Under the pieces are notes generated by a model. The model made no database searches, was not told the origin of the DNA, and saw only the letters and a list, made by a program, of their open reading frames with translations. Both the position numbers and the translations under genes were made by a program. From Marinobacter sp. S6332 (GTDB lineage: Bacteria > Pseudomonadota > Gammaproteobacteria > Pseudomonadales > Oleiphilaceae), in assembly GCF_023016045.1 (NCBI RefSeq), contig NZ_JALKAP010000001.1:534785-598784 (forward strand): a stretch of 64,000 nucleotides of DNA, in the 5' to 3' direction. This document shows positions 50,879 through 60,437 of this stretch, piece by piece. Position 1 is the first letter of the stretch, and each line of letters begins with the position of its first letter.

Positions 50879-52246
50879 ATGAAACGACAATCTGGCCAGC
50901 CACCTTTAACGCTGAATGAGGCAACCTTATCGTCGCTGTTGGTGAGGCTGCAGCAGAACAAATTGTCTGCCAGTCAGCTTCTTGAAAGCTGCCTCAGCAA
51001 TATCGATCACTACGATGACCCTGCCAATCAGGTTTACACCGCCCGCTTTGATCGCACAGCCAGAGCTGAGGCCGCCGCTATTGATACGCTGCAACAGAGT
51101 AGTGTGCCAATGGGAGAGCTTGCCGGGCTGCCCATTGCACTAAAAGTGCTGTTTGATGTTGCCGGTGAAGTGACCCATTCCGGCTCCAAATGGTGGAGCC
51201 AGAAAGCACAAAGCGATGCGCTGATTGTTTCGCGCCTGCGCCGGGCTGGAGCGGTTATCACCGGCCATACCAACATGACCGAATTTGCATACTCAGGCCT
51301 TGGGCTTAACCCGCACTACGGCACGCCTGCCAACCCGCTAGCACCAGGCCGTATATCCGGAGGCTCATCATCCGGAGCTGCAGCCGCTGTCGCTTGTGGA
51401 ATGGCTGTAGCAGCCATTGGAAGTGACACTGGCGGATCGGTGCGCATACCTGCAGCTTTCTGCGGTTTGGTGGGTTTCAAACCTACCCAAAAACGCATAC
51501 CACGTGATGGTGTGTTCCCCTTATCTCACAGCCTCGATTCCATTGGCCCTATCGCTCATAGCGTTGATTGCTGTGCGCGTTTGGATGCCGTGATGGCAGG
51601 GGAGTCTTGGCAGAAGAACCGTCAGGCAGATCTGCGCGGCCGCCGCTTTGTGGTACCCACCAACTACATGCTGGATGACTTGTCTTCCGGGGTCGCTGAA
51701 GCGTTCGCCAGCAGTCTGCGCAAACTGCGCGATTGTGGGGCCCATATCGTGGAAACACAGGTTCCTGTGTTGGATAGGTTACCGGAGCTTATGAAGAGTG
51801 GAGGGCTTGCAGCCGCTGAGAGCTATCATGTCCATCGCCATTGGCTGCAGCAACATGGAAACGAATACGACCCACGGGTGCGGGAGCGCATGGAGCGGGG
51901 CGCGGGTATCAGCGCTGCAGATTACCTCGACCTACTGCAGCTACGGGCGGCGCTAAAAAAGCAGGCAGACCATTGGCTTAGTGCCTACGACGGACTTCTT
52001 GCACCCACGGTTGCTATTGCACCACCTCTGCTCACAGAGCTGGAGAGCGACGCGGATTACTTGCGCCTGAACTTACTTGTATTACGCAACCCAACGGTCG
52101 CGAACCTTCTTGATCTCTGCGCTATTACGCTCCCAAACCATCCAAGTGGTGACTTGCCCAGCGCCCTGATGTTAGTTGGCCGACATGGCTCCGATCGCAG
52201 TGTGCTTGGCGTCGCGCAGGCTGTGGAAGAGGCAATCTCACCGTGA
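50879..52246 (+). CDS. Amidase-signature family hydrolase
   Basis: The 455-residue enzyme belongs to the amidase-signature family. The Ser-cisSer-Lys triad is visible: Lys89 in PIALKVLFDVAG, cis-Ser164 in RISGGSSSGAAAA, and nucleophile Ser187 in GSDTGGSVRIPAAFCG. Relatives include allophanate hydrolase and GatA. Its stop overlaps the start of pxpB (GTGA), so the enzyme probably works with the two following carboxyltransferase-like proteins on a small amide. The substrate is not known. Confidence 0.9.
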   Translation: MKRQSGQPPLTLNEATLSSLLVRLQQNKLSASQLLESCLSNIDHYDDPANQVYTARFDRTARAEAAAIDTLQQSSVPMGELAGLPIALKVLFDVAGEVTHSGSKWWSQKAQSDALIVSRLRRAGAVITGHTNMTEFAYSGLGLNPHYGTPANPLAPGRISGGSSSGAAAAVACGMAVAAIGSDTGGSVRIPAAFCGLVGFKPTQKRIPRDGVFPLSHSLDSIGPIAHSVDCCARLDAVMAGESWQKNRQADLRGRRFVVPTNYMLDDLSSGVAEAFASSLRKLRDCGAHIVETQVPVLDRLPELMKSGGLAAAESYHVHRHWLQQHGNEYDPRVRERMERGAGISAADYLDLLQLRAALKKQADHWLSAYDGLLAPTVAIAPPLLTELESDADYLRLNLLVLRNPTVANLLDLCAITLPNHPSGDLPSALMLVGRHGSDRSVLGVAQAVEEAISP

Positions 52247-52956
52247 GTTGGAAGCCGGTGCTCGAATCTGCCGGGTTGGATGCCTGGATTGTCAGGATGT
52301 TTGCGTCGATTGACGAGCGCAATGTGTCTTGGTTGTCTGCGCTGGCGCGCCGGTGTGAGGAGGCCTTTGGCGATGCGTTGGTTGATCTCGTACCTTCCTA
52401 TACAACGCTTCTGGTTGTGTTTGACCCGCTTAATGTCTCGCCCTCGCAGGCGCGGGCAATTATTTGCGAGACGTTGGCTGGTCTAGAGCCGGAAGAGACT
52501 GCCCATGAAGGTGAGGTGCACGAATTGCCCACCTGGTACGACATTAGCGTAGGCCCAGAACTACAAAGGGTGGCTGAAGGCGCGGGTATGGCGGTTAGTG
52601 AAGTGGTTGAAGCCCACAGCCAGCGTACCTATAAGGTTTTTGCCTTGGGATTTGCTCCGGGCTTTGCCTTTATGGGGTTAGTCGACCCACGCCTTGAGTG
52701 CGCGCGTCTGGATACGCCCCGTAAGCGGGTACCAGCCGGAAGTGTTGCTCTTGCGGGGCTCCAAACAGCGGCATACCCAACTGAAACCCCGGGCGGTTGG
52801 AATCTGTTGGGGCGCACCAGTGCCCGTCTATTCGACCGTGAGCGTGAGGGGTTTAGCCTTCTAAGGGTTGGTGATCGGGTACGTTTTGTCCCTGTGAGCC
52901 GCGAGGTATTTGAGCGCGAGGGCGGAAACACCACGCCATTGGAGCCAATAACGTGA
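52243..52956 (+). CDS. pxpB: 5-oxoprolinase subunit PxpB / KipI-like
   Basis: The 237-residue protein is of the KipI/allophanate hydrolase subunit 1 family. It has PTWYDISVGPELQRVAEGAG and the conserved YKVFALGFAPGFAFMGLVD segment near residue 130. PRKRVPAGSVALAGLQTAAY and PGGWNLLGRT follow. In the known PxpABC complex it partners PxpC. It starts with GTG overlapping the amidase stop and ends overlapping the pxpC start. No PxpA (LamB/YcsF) gene is in this cluster. Confidence 0.9.
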   Translation: MSWKPVLESAGLDAWIVRMFASIDERNVSWLSALARRCEEAFGDALVDLVPSYTTLLVVFDPLNVSPSQARAIICETLAGLEPEETAHEGEVHELPTWYDISVGPELQRVAEGAGMAVSEVVEAHSQRTYKVFALGFAPGFAFMGLVDPRLECARLDTPRKRVPAGSVALAGLQTAAYPTETPGGWNLLGRTSARLFDREREGFSLLRVGDRVRFVPVSREVFEREGGNTTPLEPIT

Positions 52957-53921
52957 CGCAACATAACTCGCCTGAGGCGGATATCCGAGTGTTGCGCGCC
53001 GGGCCTCTCGCTTTGCTGCAAGATAGCGGGCGGTTTGGGGTGCGGCATTTAGGTGTTACTCAGGGCGGGCCAGCAGATATTTACTCTTGGGCCTGGGCCA
53101 ACCATCTCACTGGCAATCCTTGGGGAACGGCGAATCTGGAGGTCACCTTCGGCGGTCTAAAGCTCATCGCGGTAAGAGATCTGGAAATCGCGATTACCGG
53201 TGCAGACTTGGGCGCAACTATTGAGCACAAACCCGTCGCCCTGTGGCAGCGAACACGCTGGAAAGCTGGCGACACACTGACATTCGCTGCGCCTGTAAGT
53301 GGGCTAAGGGCTTATCTTGCTGTGTGTGGTGGCTTTGCGGCAGAGCCCGTGTTGGGCAGCGTGGCTTGCGTAACCCGTGAAGAGTTGGGTGGTTTTGAAG
53401 GCAATGGCGCAAAGTTGGCAACAGGCGATGAGCTTTCGGTTAATCGTTCAGGTTCCGGCCAACAACTGGCAAACGCGCCAACTGAAGCTCCGAAGAATGT
53501 TTTGCCAGATTTCAGCCAGCCAGCGGTGCTGGATCTTCTGCCGGGTGCCCAGATTGCATCTTTCACTGGTCGCAGCCTGTTCGACGCATTTAATACTTGG
53601 TGGCAAGTGGATGACCGTGCTGACCGAATGGGTGTGCGCCTTATAGGTCCGCGGCTGAATTGCAAGATCAACACGCTTATTTCAGAAGGCATTAGTCTCG
53701 GCAGCATTCAGGTGCCACCGGATGGTCAGCCGATTGTCTTGCTGAATGATCGCCAGACCATTGGCGGTTACCCCCGGTTAGGCGCTCTGTCGCCGCTGTC
53801 TGCTTCACGGTTAGCTCAGTGTTTACCGAGAGAGCCTGTAAGGCTGATTGCAAGAGGGAGTGACGCTGTACTCAAAGAACACCGGAGGTTCAGGGCTGTT
53901 TTCCACTCAGAGTCTGTTTAG
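52953..53921 (+). CDS. pxpC: 5-oxoprolinase subunit PxpC / KipA-like
   Basis: The 322-residue protein is of the KipA/allophanate hydrolase subunit 2 (biotin-dependent carboxyltransferase-like) family. It has LLQDSGRFGVRHLGVTQGGP near residue 21, LRAYLAVCGGFAAEPVLGS and the late DGQPIVLLNDRQTIGGYPRL. It has a GTG start overlapping the pxpB stop. It is the last gene of this three-gene operon. Confidence 0.9.
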   Translation: MTQHNSPEADIRVLRAGPLALLQDSGRFGVRHLGVTQGGPADIYSWAWANHLTGNPWGTANLEVTFGGLKLIAVRDLEIAITGADLGATIEHKPVALWQRTRWKAGDTLTFAAPVSGLRAYLAVCGGFAAEPVLGSVACVTREELGGFEGNGAKLATGDELSVNRSGSGQQLANAPTEAPKNVLPDFSQPAVLDLLPGAQIASFTGRSLFDAFNTWWQVDDRADRMGVRLIGPRLNCKINTLISEGISLGSIQVPPDGQPIVLLNDRQTIGGYPRLGALSPLSASRLAQCLPREPVRLIARGSDAVLKEHRRFRAVFHSESV

Positions 53922-54067
53922 AGCGCGCTGAGTGGTGCGAAGCTGGCAGTACTAAAGAATAAGGCTATCCTGTATCTTTATACCATTAACCGGCGCAGAA
54001 ATATCAAGGAAGATACAGGCTTGTCGCCCTATACTATTTTGGCCCGCTAACCCAGAAGACTCCCGCA

Positions 54068-55573
54068 ATGCCCACAACCATTTTTTCCGCCTTCACCAGC
54101 AATTTTCTTGGTAAGGCTCCGGTCTGGTACAAGCAGATCATCGTCCTGTTTTTAATCGTCAACCCGATTGTGATGTACCTGTTAGGGCCGGTTTCTGCGG
54201 GCTGGCTGCTTATCGCCGAGTTTATCTTCACCCTTGCCATGGCGCTGAAATGCTACCCTCTGCTGCCCGGCGGCTTGCTGGCAATAGAAGCCTTGTTGAT
54301 AGGCCTAACCACGCCAGACGCGGTGTATTTGGAAGTGCTCACCAACTTCCCGGTTATTCTGTTGCTGATGTTCATGGTGGCAGGTATTTATTTTATGCAG
54401 GATCTGCTGCTAGTTGCGTTCACCCAGATTTTGGTGGGAGTGCGTTCTAAGTCGGCCCTGTCTCTTTTGTTCTGCATTGCGGCTGCGGTGCTTTCCGCTT
54501 TTTTGGATGCGCTGACGGTCACCGCCGTTATTATCAGCGTTGCTGTCGGTTTCTTCTCCGTTTATCACAAGGTGGCCTCTGGTAAGGGGTATCAGAGCAG
54601 CGATCACAACTCCGATAGTGATGACGAGGTTATTGAGCTGCACCGCGACGATTTGGAAAACTTTCGGGCTTTTCTGCGCAGCTTGCTAATGCACGGTGCC
54701 ATAGGCACGGCCCTTGGTGGCGTTGCAACCATGGTGGGCGAGCCCCAAAACCTGTTGATTGCCAAGGTGGTAGGTTGGGACTTTATCGGGTTCTTCCTGC
54801 ACATGGCGCCAGTGAGCTTGCCGGTGTTGGCAGCCGGGTTAGTAACCTGCTGGGTACTGGAGAAAATGCGCTGGTTTGGCTATGGCGGTCGCTTGCCTAA
54901 ATCGGTGCGCCGTGTGTTGGAAGAGTTTGCGGATAACGAGCGCGCCAAGCGCACCAAGGCTGATCAGGCGGCACTTTGGGTACAGGCTTGCGCGGCGGTT
55001 ATTCTGGTGGTGGGTTTGGCTTTGCATCTGGCCGAAGTGGGCCTGATTGGTTTGCTTGTGATTATCCTGATCACCTCGTTTACCGGTGTAACCAGTGAGC
55101 ACCAAATAGGTAAAGCCTTTCAGGAGTCTCTGCCGTTCACATCGCTTCTGGTTGTGTTCTTTGCAGTGGTAGCAGTGATCCACGAGCAGCACTTGTTCAA
55201 ACCCGTCATCGATTACGTACTGTCACTTCCGGAAGGGCAGCAACCGGGCATGTTCTTCATTGCCAACGGCCTGCTTTCGATGATCAGCGATAACGTGTTT
55301 GTGGCAACGGTTTATATAAGTGAAATTAAACAAGCTCTGGATGCGGGCAGTATCAGTTATGAGCACTTTCAGAGCCTTGCCGTTGCAATCAATACCGGCA
55401 CCAACTTGCCAAGCGTAGCAACCCCCAATGGTCAGGCCGCTTTTCTGTTTTTGCTGACATCGGCCATTGCGCCATTGGTTCGGCTGTCCTATGGTCGAAT
55501 GGTTGTTATGGCGTTCCCTTACACGGTGGTGATGGGAGGTGTGGGATTGTATATGGTTATGTACCATATCTAA
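54068..55573 (+). CDS. nhaB: Na+/H+ antiporter NhaB
   Basis: The 501-residue protein has about 12 hydrophobic segments and matches NhaB across its length: [20 protein letters not shown] at the start, [37 protein letters not shown], and [20 protein letters not shown] near the end. NhaB exports sodium in exchange for protons, as expected in a marine organism. Confidence 0.96.
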   Translation: MPTTIFSAFTSNFLGKAPVWYKQIIVLFLIVNPIVMYLLGPVSAGWLLIAEFIFTLAMALKCYPLLPGGLLAIEALLIGLTTPDAVYLEVLTNFPVILLLMFMVAGIYFMQDLLLVAFTQILVGVRSKSALSLLFCIAAAVLSAFLDALTVTAVIISVAVGFFSVYHKVASGKGYQSSDHNSDSDDEVIELHRDDLENFRAFLRSLLMHGAIGTALGGVATMVGEPQNLLIAKVVGWDFIGFFLHMAPVSLPVLAAGLVTCWVLEKMRWFGYGGRLPKSVRRVLEEFADNERAKRTKADQAALWVQACAAVILVVGLALHLAEVGLIGLLVIILITSFTGVTSEHQIGKAFQESLPFTSLLVVFFAVVAVIHEQHLFKPVIDYVLSLPEGQQPGMFFIANGLLSMISDNVFVATVYISEIKQALDAGSISYEHFQSLAVAINTGTNLPSVATPNGQAAFLFLLTSAIAPLVRLSYGRMVVMAFPYTVVMGGVGLYMVMYHI

Positions 55574-55574
55574 G

Positions 55575-56408
55575 ATGCAAAAAATTTGGCGTTCTCACTG
55601 TGCCTCGGTTTCTATCCGGCACTTTTTCGCTCGGCGTGTGATTGTGTTTGCGCTATGGGGGCTTGTTGTCCTCGCAAAGCCTGTGTTGGCTGATACGGGC
55701 GGAAATGCAGTGCGCATTGGTTATACCGAGTTCCCTCCCATTGAATACCAGAATGAACAGGGCCAGCCTGCGGGCTATTTTATTGAACTCACTCGAAAAG
55801 TTGTTGAGGAAGCAGGCTATGAGCCCGAGTTTATTTACTTGCCTATAAGCCGGGCTTATCTGTATTTAAAAAGCGGCGCGATTGATTTGTTTCCTGGTCT
55901 CTCCGGGGTTCCGGTGCTTCAGGGTGAGGTGCTAGAGAGCTGGGTGAATGTATACCCGGTTAAGTTGTACGCCTGGCACCTAGAGGACTCGACCCCGTTG
56001 ACACATTTTGATCAGCTTGAGGGTAAAACCGTTATTGTAATCAATGGCTATACCTACGGTGGCCTGCTTTCTTGGCTTGAGAAATCTGATCGCATACGGT
56101 TAACCGAGGCGCCTAATAATCGCGCAGCGCTTGAGATGTTGAGGCTCAAGCGCGGAGATTATGTGTTGGATTACCTTGAACCGGCTGAGGAAATACTGCG
56201 CCAACAACCCACTCATAGAATTCGTGGTTCGGAACTGCGATCACGCTATTCAGCATGGCTTTATTCTCTGGCGAGCCCCAGAGCATCACTGCTCCGGGAG
56301 GAGCTTGACGATGCTTATCTACGCCTTCTCAGCCGGGGTGAGGTGGCGCCCGTTCGGGAGTTCAAGGCAGGCTTCGTTATCCCCGGATTTCCTGAAGAGC
56401 ACCGTTAA
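55575..56408 (+). CDS. Periplasmic solute-binding protein (SBP_bac_3)
   Basis: The 277-residue protein has an N-terminal signal or anchor segment ending about residue 40 (VVLAKPVLADTG). A family-3 binding-protein core follows (VRIGYTEFPPIEYQNEQGQP, KTVIVINGYTYGGLLSWLE, LEMLRLKRGDYVLDYLEPA). The start is one base after the nhaB stop, so the genes are likely co-transcribed. It resembles the orphan at 11172-11918 in type, and no permease is adjacent. Confidence 0.8.
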   Translation: MQKIWRSHCASVSIRHFFARRVIVFALWGLVVLAKPVLADTGGNAVRIGYTEFPPIEYQNEQGQPAGYFIELTRKVVEEAGYEPEFIYLPISRAYLYLKSGAIDLFPGLSGVPVLQGEVLESWVNVYPVKLYAWHLEDSTPLTHFDQLEGKTVIVINGYTYGGLLSWLEKSDRIRLTEAPNNRAALEMLRLKRGDYVLDYLEPAEEILRQQPTHRIRGSELRSRYSAWLYSLASPRASLLREELDDAYLRLLSRGEVAPVREFKAGFVIPGFPEEHR

Positions 56409-56417
56409 GAGGGCGCT

Positions 56418-57155
56418 CTAGTTGGGGTCAGCGCGGGTGAGAGTGATATCGCCATACCAAGCAGTTGCCTCTTCGCCGGTATTGTCTGAATCCGACATGA
56501 TTGCAATACCCCGAATGGGCGGAGGGCTTTCCCCAAAGGCTTGGTGATAATCCGCAACAATATCCCGTTCTATACTCACCCACTCCCCGGCTTTCTCTTT
56601 GCCAGAGTTGACGGCAATCATCATGGTTTTGTCGGTATAGGGGTTGGGTATAAATTCGCCCTCCGGCAGAGTGTTTGCCCAAATGTAGTTCAAGGCATTG
56701 CCCGGTAGCTCTGCACCAAAGAGCAGTGCTACGGTTTTGCGCTTGGCCCGTTCAAAAAATCCAGCTTTCTCTGGTTCAAACTCGAAGGCAATGTAAATCC
56801 GGGCAGGGTAGTCATCGCCGGGTTTTGTACGGGCATTGCCCTTCTCAAAAACATTAGATACCTTCCAGCGCCAGCTCAGTATCGGTGAACTTTCTGGCTG
56901 TGTATCCAACCGTGTGATAAGGCCAGACGCTCCGCCGGAGGTGTTGGCCTGAATAACCTGAACACCATTCTCAAGCACCAGTTCGTAGCGGGAATGTGTT
57001 TCTATGTCAGGGAACTCCAGCGGCTCCCAACCGTCTGTCAGCGATGTCATTTTGGAGAATGCAGGGAGCAGCGGCTCTTGTGCCAGAAGGTGCGGGGAGG
57101 CGAGGCTGGCTAGAGTAACAACAAGCCAACTAATAGCGCGGGTGGTGATCAGCAT
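56418..57155 (-). CDS. DUF3047 secreted protein
   Basis: The 245-residue protein has a signal peptide ending LLAQ near residue 23. The DUF3047 core is recognised by WEPLEFPDIETHSRYELVLE, ILSWRWKVSNVFEKGNARTK, DDYPARIYIAFEF and the C-terminal IRGIAIMSDSDNTGEEATAW. The fold is probably a carbohydrate-binding-like beta sandwich; the function is unknown. The frame is open further upstream, but the ATG at 57155 starts the signal peptide. Confidence 0.85.
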   Translation of the reverse strand: MLITTRAISWLVVTLASLASPHLLAQEPLLPAFSKMTSLTDGWEPLEFPDIETHSRYELVLENGVQVIQANTSGGASGLITRLDTQPESSPILSWRWKVSNVFEKGNARTKPGDDYPARIYIAFEFEPEKAGFFERAKRKTVALLFGAELPGNALNYIWANTLPEGEFIPNPYTDKTMMIAVNSGKEKAGEWVSIERDIVADYHQAFGESPPPIRGIAIMSDSDNTGEEATAWYGDITLTRADPN

Positions 57156-57212
57156 AAAATTGTCCCACTTTGCAGTGTGTTTGTGGTAGGGCGGCGAGCC
57201 GGTAAAGTTGCC

Positions 57213-57241
57213 TTGTTTCTCGAAATTATCCCGTATATAGT
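57213..57241 (+). promoter_or_regulatory. Sigma-70 promoter for the riboswitch-nrdA transcript
   Basis: TTGTTT (57213-57218) and TATAGT (57236-57241) are separated by 17 bases. The pair lies just upstream of the riboswitch, in the 420-base gap before nrdA. Confidence 0.6.
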
Positions 57242-57265
57242 GCCGTAATCCTTGGTTGAATACCA

Positions 57266-57430
57266 AATATGGTATTCGGGAATCCGGTGAGAATCCGGAA
57301 CTGACGCGCAGCGGTATTGGGGAACGAGCGTGGCACAAAGACACTGGCGCAAGCCGGGAAGTCGCCACGCAAGGCAGAACCGACAGGTTCATGCCCCTGA
57401 GTCCGAAGACCAGCCAAGGAATACATACTG
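57266..57430 (+). promoter_or_regulatory. Cobalamin (adenosylcobalamin) riboswitch
   Basis: The aptamer signatures appear in order. GGGAATCCGGTGAGAATCCG and the following GGAACTG lie at 57278-57303. ACACTGGCGCAAGCCGGGAAG, the conserved core, lies at 57341-57361. The B12-box-like AGTCCGAAGACCAGCC lies at 57400-57415. GGTATTC (57271-57277) can close the aptamer with GGAATAC (57418-57424). It precedes the class Ia ribonucleotide reductase gene nrdA. Such switches shut off the B12-independent enzyme when cobalamin is plentiful. Confidence 0.92.
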
Positions 57431-57493
57431 TACCTTCGCGACTCAGGCGCCAACTTAGGCCCTACAAGGTAAGCAGCAACAAACAATGCATAG

Positions 57494-57513
57494 AACAGCC
57501 TCTACAGGCTGTT
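57494..57513 (+). terminator. Hairpin in the nrdA leader, possible expression platform
   Basis: AACAGCCT (57494-57501) and AGGCTGTT (57506-57513) form a perfect 8-bp stem with a CTAC loop, followed by the G/T-rich segment GTGCTGGTTTGT. It could be the terminator half of the riboswitch, although the T-run is poor. Confidence 0.45.
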
Positions 57514-57575
57514 GTGCTGGTTTGTCCTGCGTACGCGAAGGTTACGGACTTAACGCGTACTCAGGAGAAAAGCAC

Positions 57576-60344
57576 ATGTCTGCGACCGCTCTCGCCGAGC
57601 CCCAGCTCTCATCACCATCCGCCACAGAAGCCCTGCAAGTCATCAAGCGCAACGGCAATCTGGTCAGTTTTACCCCATCCAAAATCAGCGTAGCGGTTAC
57701 CAAGGCTTTTCTTGCCGTTGAAGGTGATGAAGCCGCAGGTTCTGCCCGTATAAACGACGCTGTTCATCGGGTAACCGAGCAAGTGGTGCAAGCTATCAGC
57801 CGTCGCCTGAAAGCTGGTGGCCGGGTGCATATCGAAGACATACAAGACCAGGTAGAACTGGCCCTGATGCGCGCAGAAGAGCAGAAAGTTGCTCGCGCCT
57901 ACGTACTCTACCGCGAAGAACACGCCCGCGAACGCGCCCTGCACGAACCGGTAGAAGCCCATCCAACGCTGACCGTAAAACTGGCTGATGGCCGAACAGC
58001 GCCGCTGGACTTGGGCCTGATGAAGCAGCAGGTCGACAAAGCAGCACTAGGGCTGGAAGGCATAGAAGCCGAATCTCTGGTGGACGAGGCTATTCGCAAC
58101 CTCTACAACGGCATCGATGTAGCCGAAGTGCTGAGCGCTTTGATTATGACTGCCCGTGGCCGTATCGAGCGGGAGCCCGACTACAGCGCCGTCACCGCCC
58201 GCCTGCTGCTGGAACAACTGCGCCTTGAAAGCGTGACCGCACTGAACCTCGACACCAGCCTGAGCTTGGGAGACGTTTATCCACAAGCCCTGAGCGCATT
58301 TATCCACGCCGGCATTCGTTACGAACTGCTGGATGAAGCCATTGCCGCGTTTGATCTCGAGCGGTTGGGCGCGGCAATCAAACCTGAACGCGACCAGAAG
58401 TTTGGCTTCCTCGGCCTGCAAACCCTGTACGACCGTTACTTCCTGCACTGGAAAGAAGATCGCCTGGAGCTGCCACAGGTATTCTTCATGCGTGTCGCCA
58501 TGGGCTTGGCACTGCGTGAAGACGACCCCAACAGCCGCGCCATCGAGTTTTATAACTTGTTGTCGTCGTTCGACTATATGGCTTCCACACCCACACTGTT
58601 CAACAGCGGCACCCGCCACTCCCAGCTGTCGTCTTGTTACCTCACCACCGTGGGCGATGATCTGGAAGACATCTACGGCGCCATTCGCGACAACGCCATG
58701 CTCTCCAAGTGGGCAGGCGGACTGGGCAACGATTGGACGCCCGTGCGTGCGCTGGGCTCCCGCATAAAGGGCACCAACGGCCAAAGCCAGGGCGTAGTGC
58801 CCTTCTTGAAAGTCGTGAACGACACCGCCGTCGCCGTAAACCAGGGCGGCAAGCGCAAGGGCGCCGTGTGTGCCTACCTTGAAAGCTGGCACCTGGATAT
58901 CGAAGAGTTTCTGGAACTGCGTAAAAACACCGGTGACGAGCGCCGCCGTACCCACGACATGAACACTGCTAACTGGGTGCCGGATTTGCTGATCGAACGC
59001 ATGCGCCAGGATCGCGATTGGACCCTGTTCAGCCCCAGCGATGTGCCGGATTTGCACGACCTGTACGGCAACGAATTCCGCGAGCGTTACGAACACTATG
59101 AAGCCCTCGCTGCCGAAGGCAAAATCGAGCTGTTCAAAACCATCCCGGCCAAACAGCTGTGGCGCAAAATGCTGACCGTATTGTTTGAAACCGGCCACCC
59201 CTGGATCACCTTCAAAGACCCCTGCAACCTGCGCTCGCCGCAGCAGCACAAGGGCGTAGTCCACAGCTCCAACCTGTGTACCGAAATTACCCTGAACACC
59301 AGCGCCGATGAAATTGCCGTGTGCAACCTGGGCTCGGTGAACCTGGCCGCCCACATCGCCAATGGCGAGCTGGATGTACAACGCCTGGAGCGCACCGTAA
59401 ACACCGCAGTGCGCATGCTTGATAACGTTATCGACATCAACTTCTACGCCGTACCCCAGGCACGCAACTCCAACCTGAAACACCGCCCGGTGGGCCTGGG
59501 CTTGATGGGCTTCCAAGATGCGCTCTACGCACTGGGCCTACCGTACACCAGCCCGCAAGCGGTGGAATTCGCCGATGTGGCCATGGAGCAGCTGAGTTAC
59601 TTCGCCATTCGCGCATCCGCCCAGCTGGCGGCAGAGCGGGGCGCTTATGAAAGTTACGAAGGTTCCCTGTGGAGCCAGGGCATTCTGCCCATCGACTCCA
59701 TCGAATTGCTGAAAAACGCCCGCCGGGAAGGCGATATCAGCGTGAACACCGACAGCCGTTTGGACTGGGCGCCGGTGCGCGAACTCATCGCCCAACACGG
59801 CATGCGCAACAGTAACGTGATGGCCATTGCGCCCACTGCCACCATTTCCAACATCGTGGGCGTGTCGCAATCCATTGAGCCTGCGTACCAAAACCTGTTC
59901 GTGAAATCGAACCTCTCCGGCGAATTCACCGTGGTGAACCCCTCACTGGTGCGCGACCTCAAGGCGGTCGGCCTGTGGGACAACGTGATGGTGAACGACC
60001 TCAAATATTATGACGGCAGCGTGCAGCAAATTGACCGCATACCTACCGAACTGAAATCCCGCTACGCCACCGCGTTTGAGATCGACGCCCGTTGGCTGGT
60101 GGAAGCCGCCTCCCGCCGCCAGAAGTGGCTGGATCAGGCCCAGAGCCTGAACCTCTACATGGCCGAGCCTAGCGGTAAAAAACTGGATGAACTCTACCAG
60201 CTGGCCTGGGAACGTGGCTTGAAAACCACCTACTACCTGCGCTCGCTGGGTGCGACCGGCGTGAACCAGCAGGATGCCCCCGTGGCCGCACCGCAACCAC
60301 AAGTATGCAGCATTGATGAACCTGATTGTGAGGCTTGTCAGTAA
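57576..60344 (+). CDS. nrdA: Class Ia ribonucleoside-diphosphate reductase, alpha subunit
   Basis: The 922-residue catalytic subunit reduces ribonucleoside diphosphates with a radical supplied by NrdB. An ATP-cone domain starts near residue 20 (VIKRNGNLVSFTPSKISVAV), and a second cone-like region follows near residue 130. The catalytic barrel has SQLSSCYLTTVGDDLEDIYG, SSNLCTEITLN and VCNLGSVNLA. The C-terminal redox pair is in CSIDEPDCEACQ. The start at 57576 has AGGAG ten bases upstream; the frame is open to 57486. Confidence 0.96.
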   Translation: MSATALAEPQLSSPSATEALQVIKRNGNLVSFTPSKISVAVTKAFLAVEGDEAAGSARINDAVHRVTEQVVQAISRRLKAGGRVHIEDIQDQVELALMRAEEQKVARAYVLYREEHARERALHEPVEAHPTLTVKLADGRTAPLDLGLMKQQVDKAALGLEGIEAESLVDEAIRNLYNGIDVAEVLSALIMTARGRIEREPDYSAVTARLLLEQLRLESVTALNLDTSLSLGDVYPQALSAFIHAGIRYELLDEAIAAFDLERLGAAIKPERDQKFGFLGLQTLYDRYFLHWKEDRLELPQVFFMRVAMGLALREDDPNSRAIEFYNLLSSFDYMASTPTLFNSGTRHSQLSSCYLTTVGDDLEDIYGAIRDNAMLSKWAGGLGNDWTPVRALGSRIKGTNGQSQGVVPFLKVVNDTAVAVNQGGKRKGAVCAYLESWHLDIEEFLELRKNTGDERRRTHDMNTANWVPDLLIERMRQDRDWTLFSPSDVPDLHDLYGNEFRERYEHYEALAAEGKIELFKTIPAKQLWRKMLTVLFETGHPWITFKDPCNLRSPQQHKGVVHSSNLCTEITLNTSADEIAVCNLGSVNLAAHIANGELDVQRLERTVNTAVRMLDNVIDINFYAVPQARNSNLKHRPVGLGLMGFQDALYALGLPYTSPQAVEFADVAMEQLSYFAIRASAQLAAERGAYESYEGSLWSQGILPIDSIELLKNARREGDISVNTDSRLDWAPVRELIAQHGMRNSNVMAIAPTATISNIVGVSQSIEPAYQNLFVKSNLSGEFTVVNPSLVRDLKAVGLWDNVMVNDLKYYDGSVQQIDRIPTELKSRYATAFEIDARWLVEAASRRQKWLDQAQSLNLYMAEPSGKKLDELYQLAWERGLKTTYYLRSLGATGVNQQDAPVAAPQPQVCSIDEPDCEACQ

Positions 60345-60375
60345 AGCAATAACTTATCAGGCCAGCACCATACAT

Positions 60376-60412
60376 CCCCTCTCCCCTTGCGGGAGAGGGC
60401 TAGGGAGAGGGG
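60376..60412. repeat. CT/GA-rich palindrome downstream of nrdA
   Basis: The left arm CCCCTCTCCC (60376-60385) can pair with GGGAGAGGG at 60391-60399 or with GGGAGAGGGG at 60403-60412. The element lies 31 bases after the nrdA stop. Confidence 0.6.
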
Positions 60413-60437
60413 GAAGCGGCAGCCCCTAAATTCGAAG

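Noticed and set aside
58047..59516. A 489-codon frame opposite nrdA
   Set aside because: It is the mirror of a GC-rich conserved gene, with a composition (Val, Gly, Ala, His rich) expected from codon bias, and no family features.
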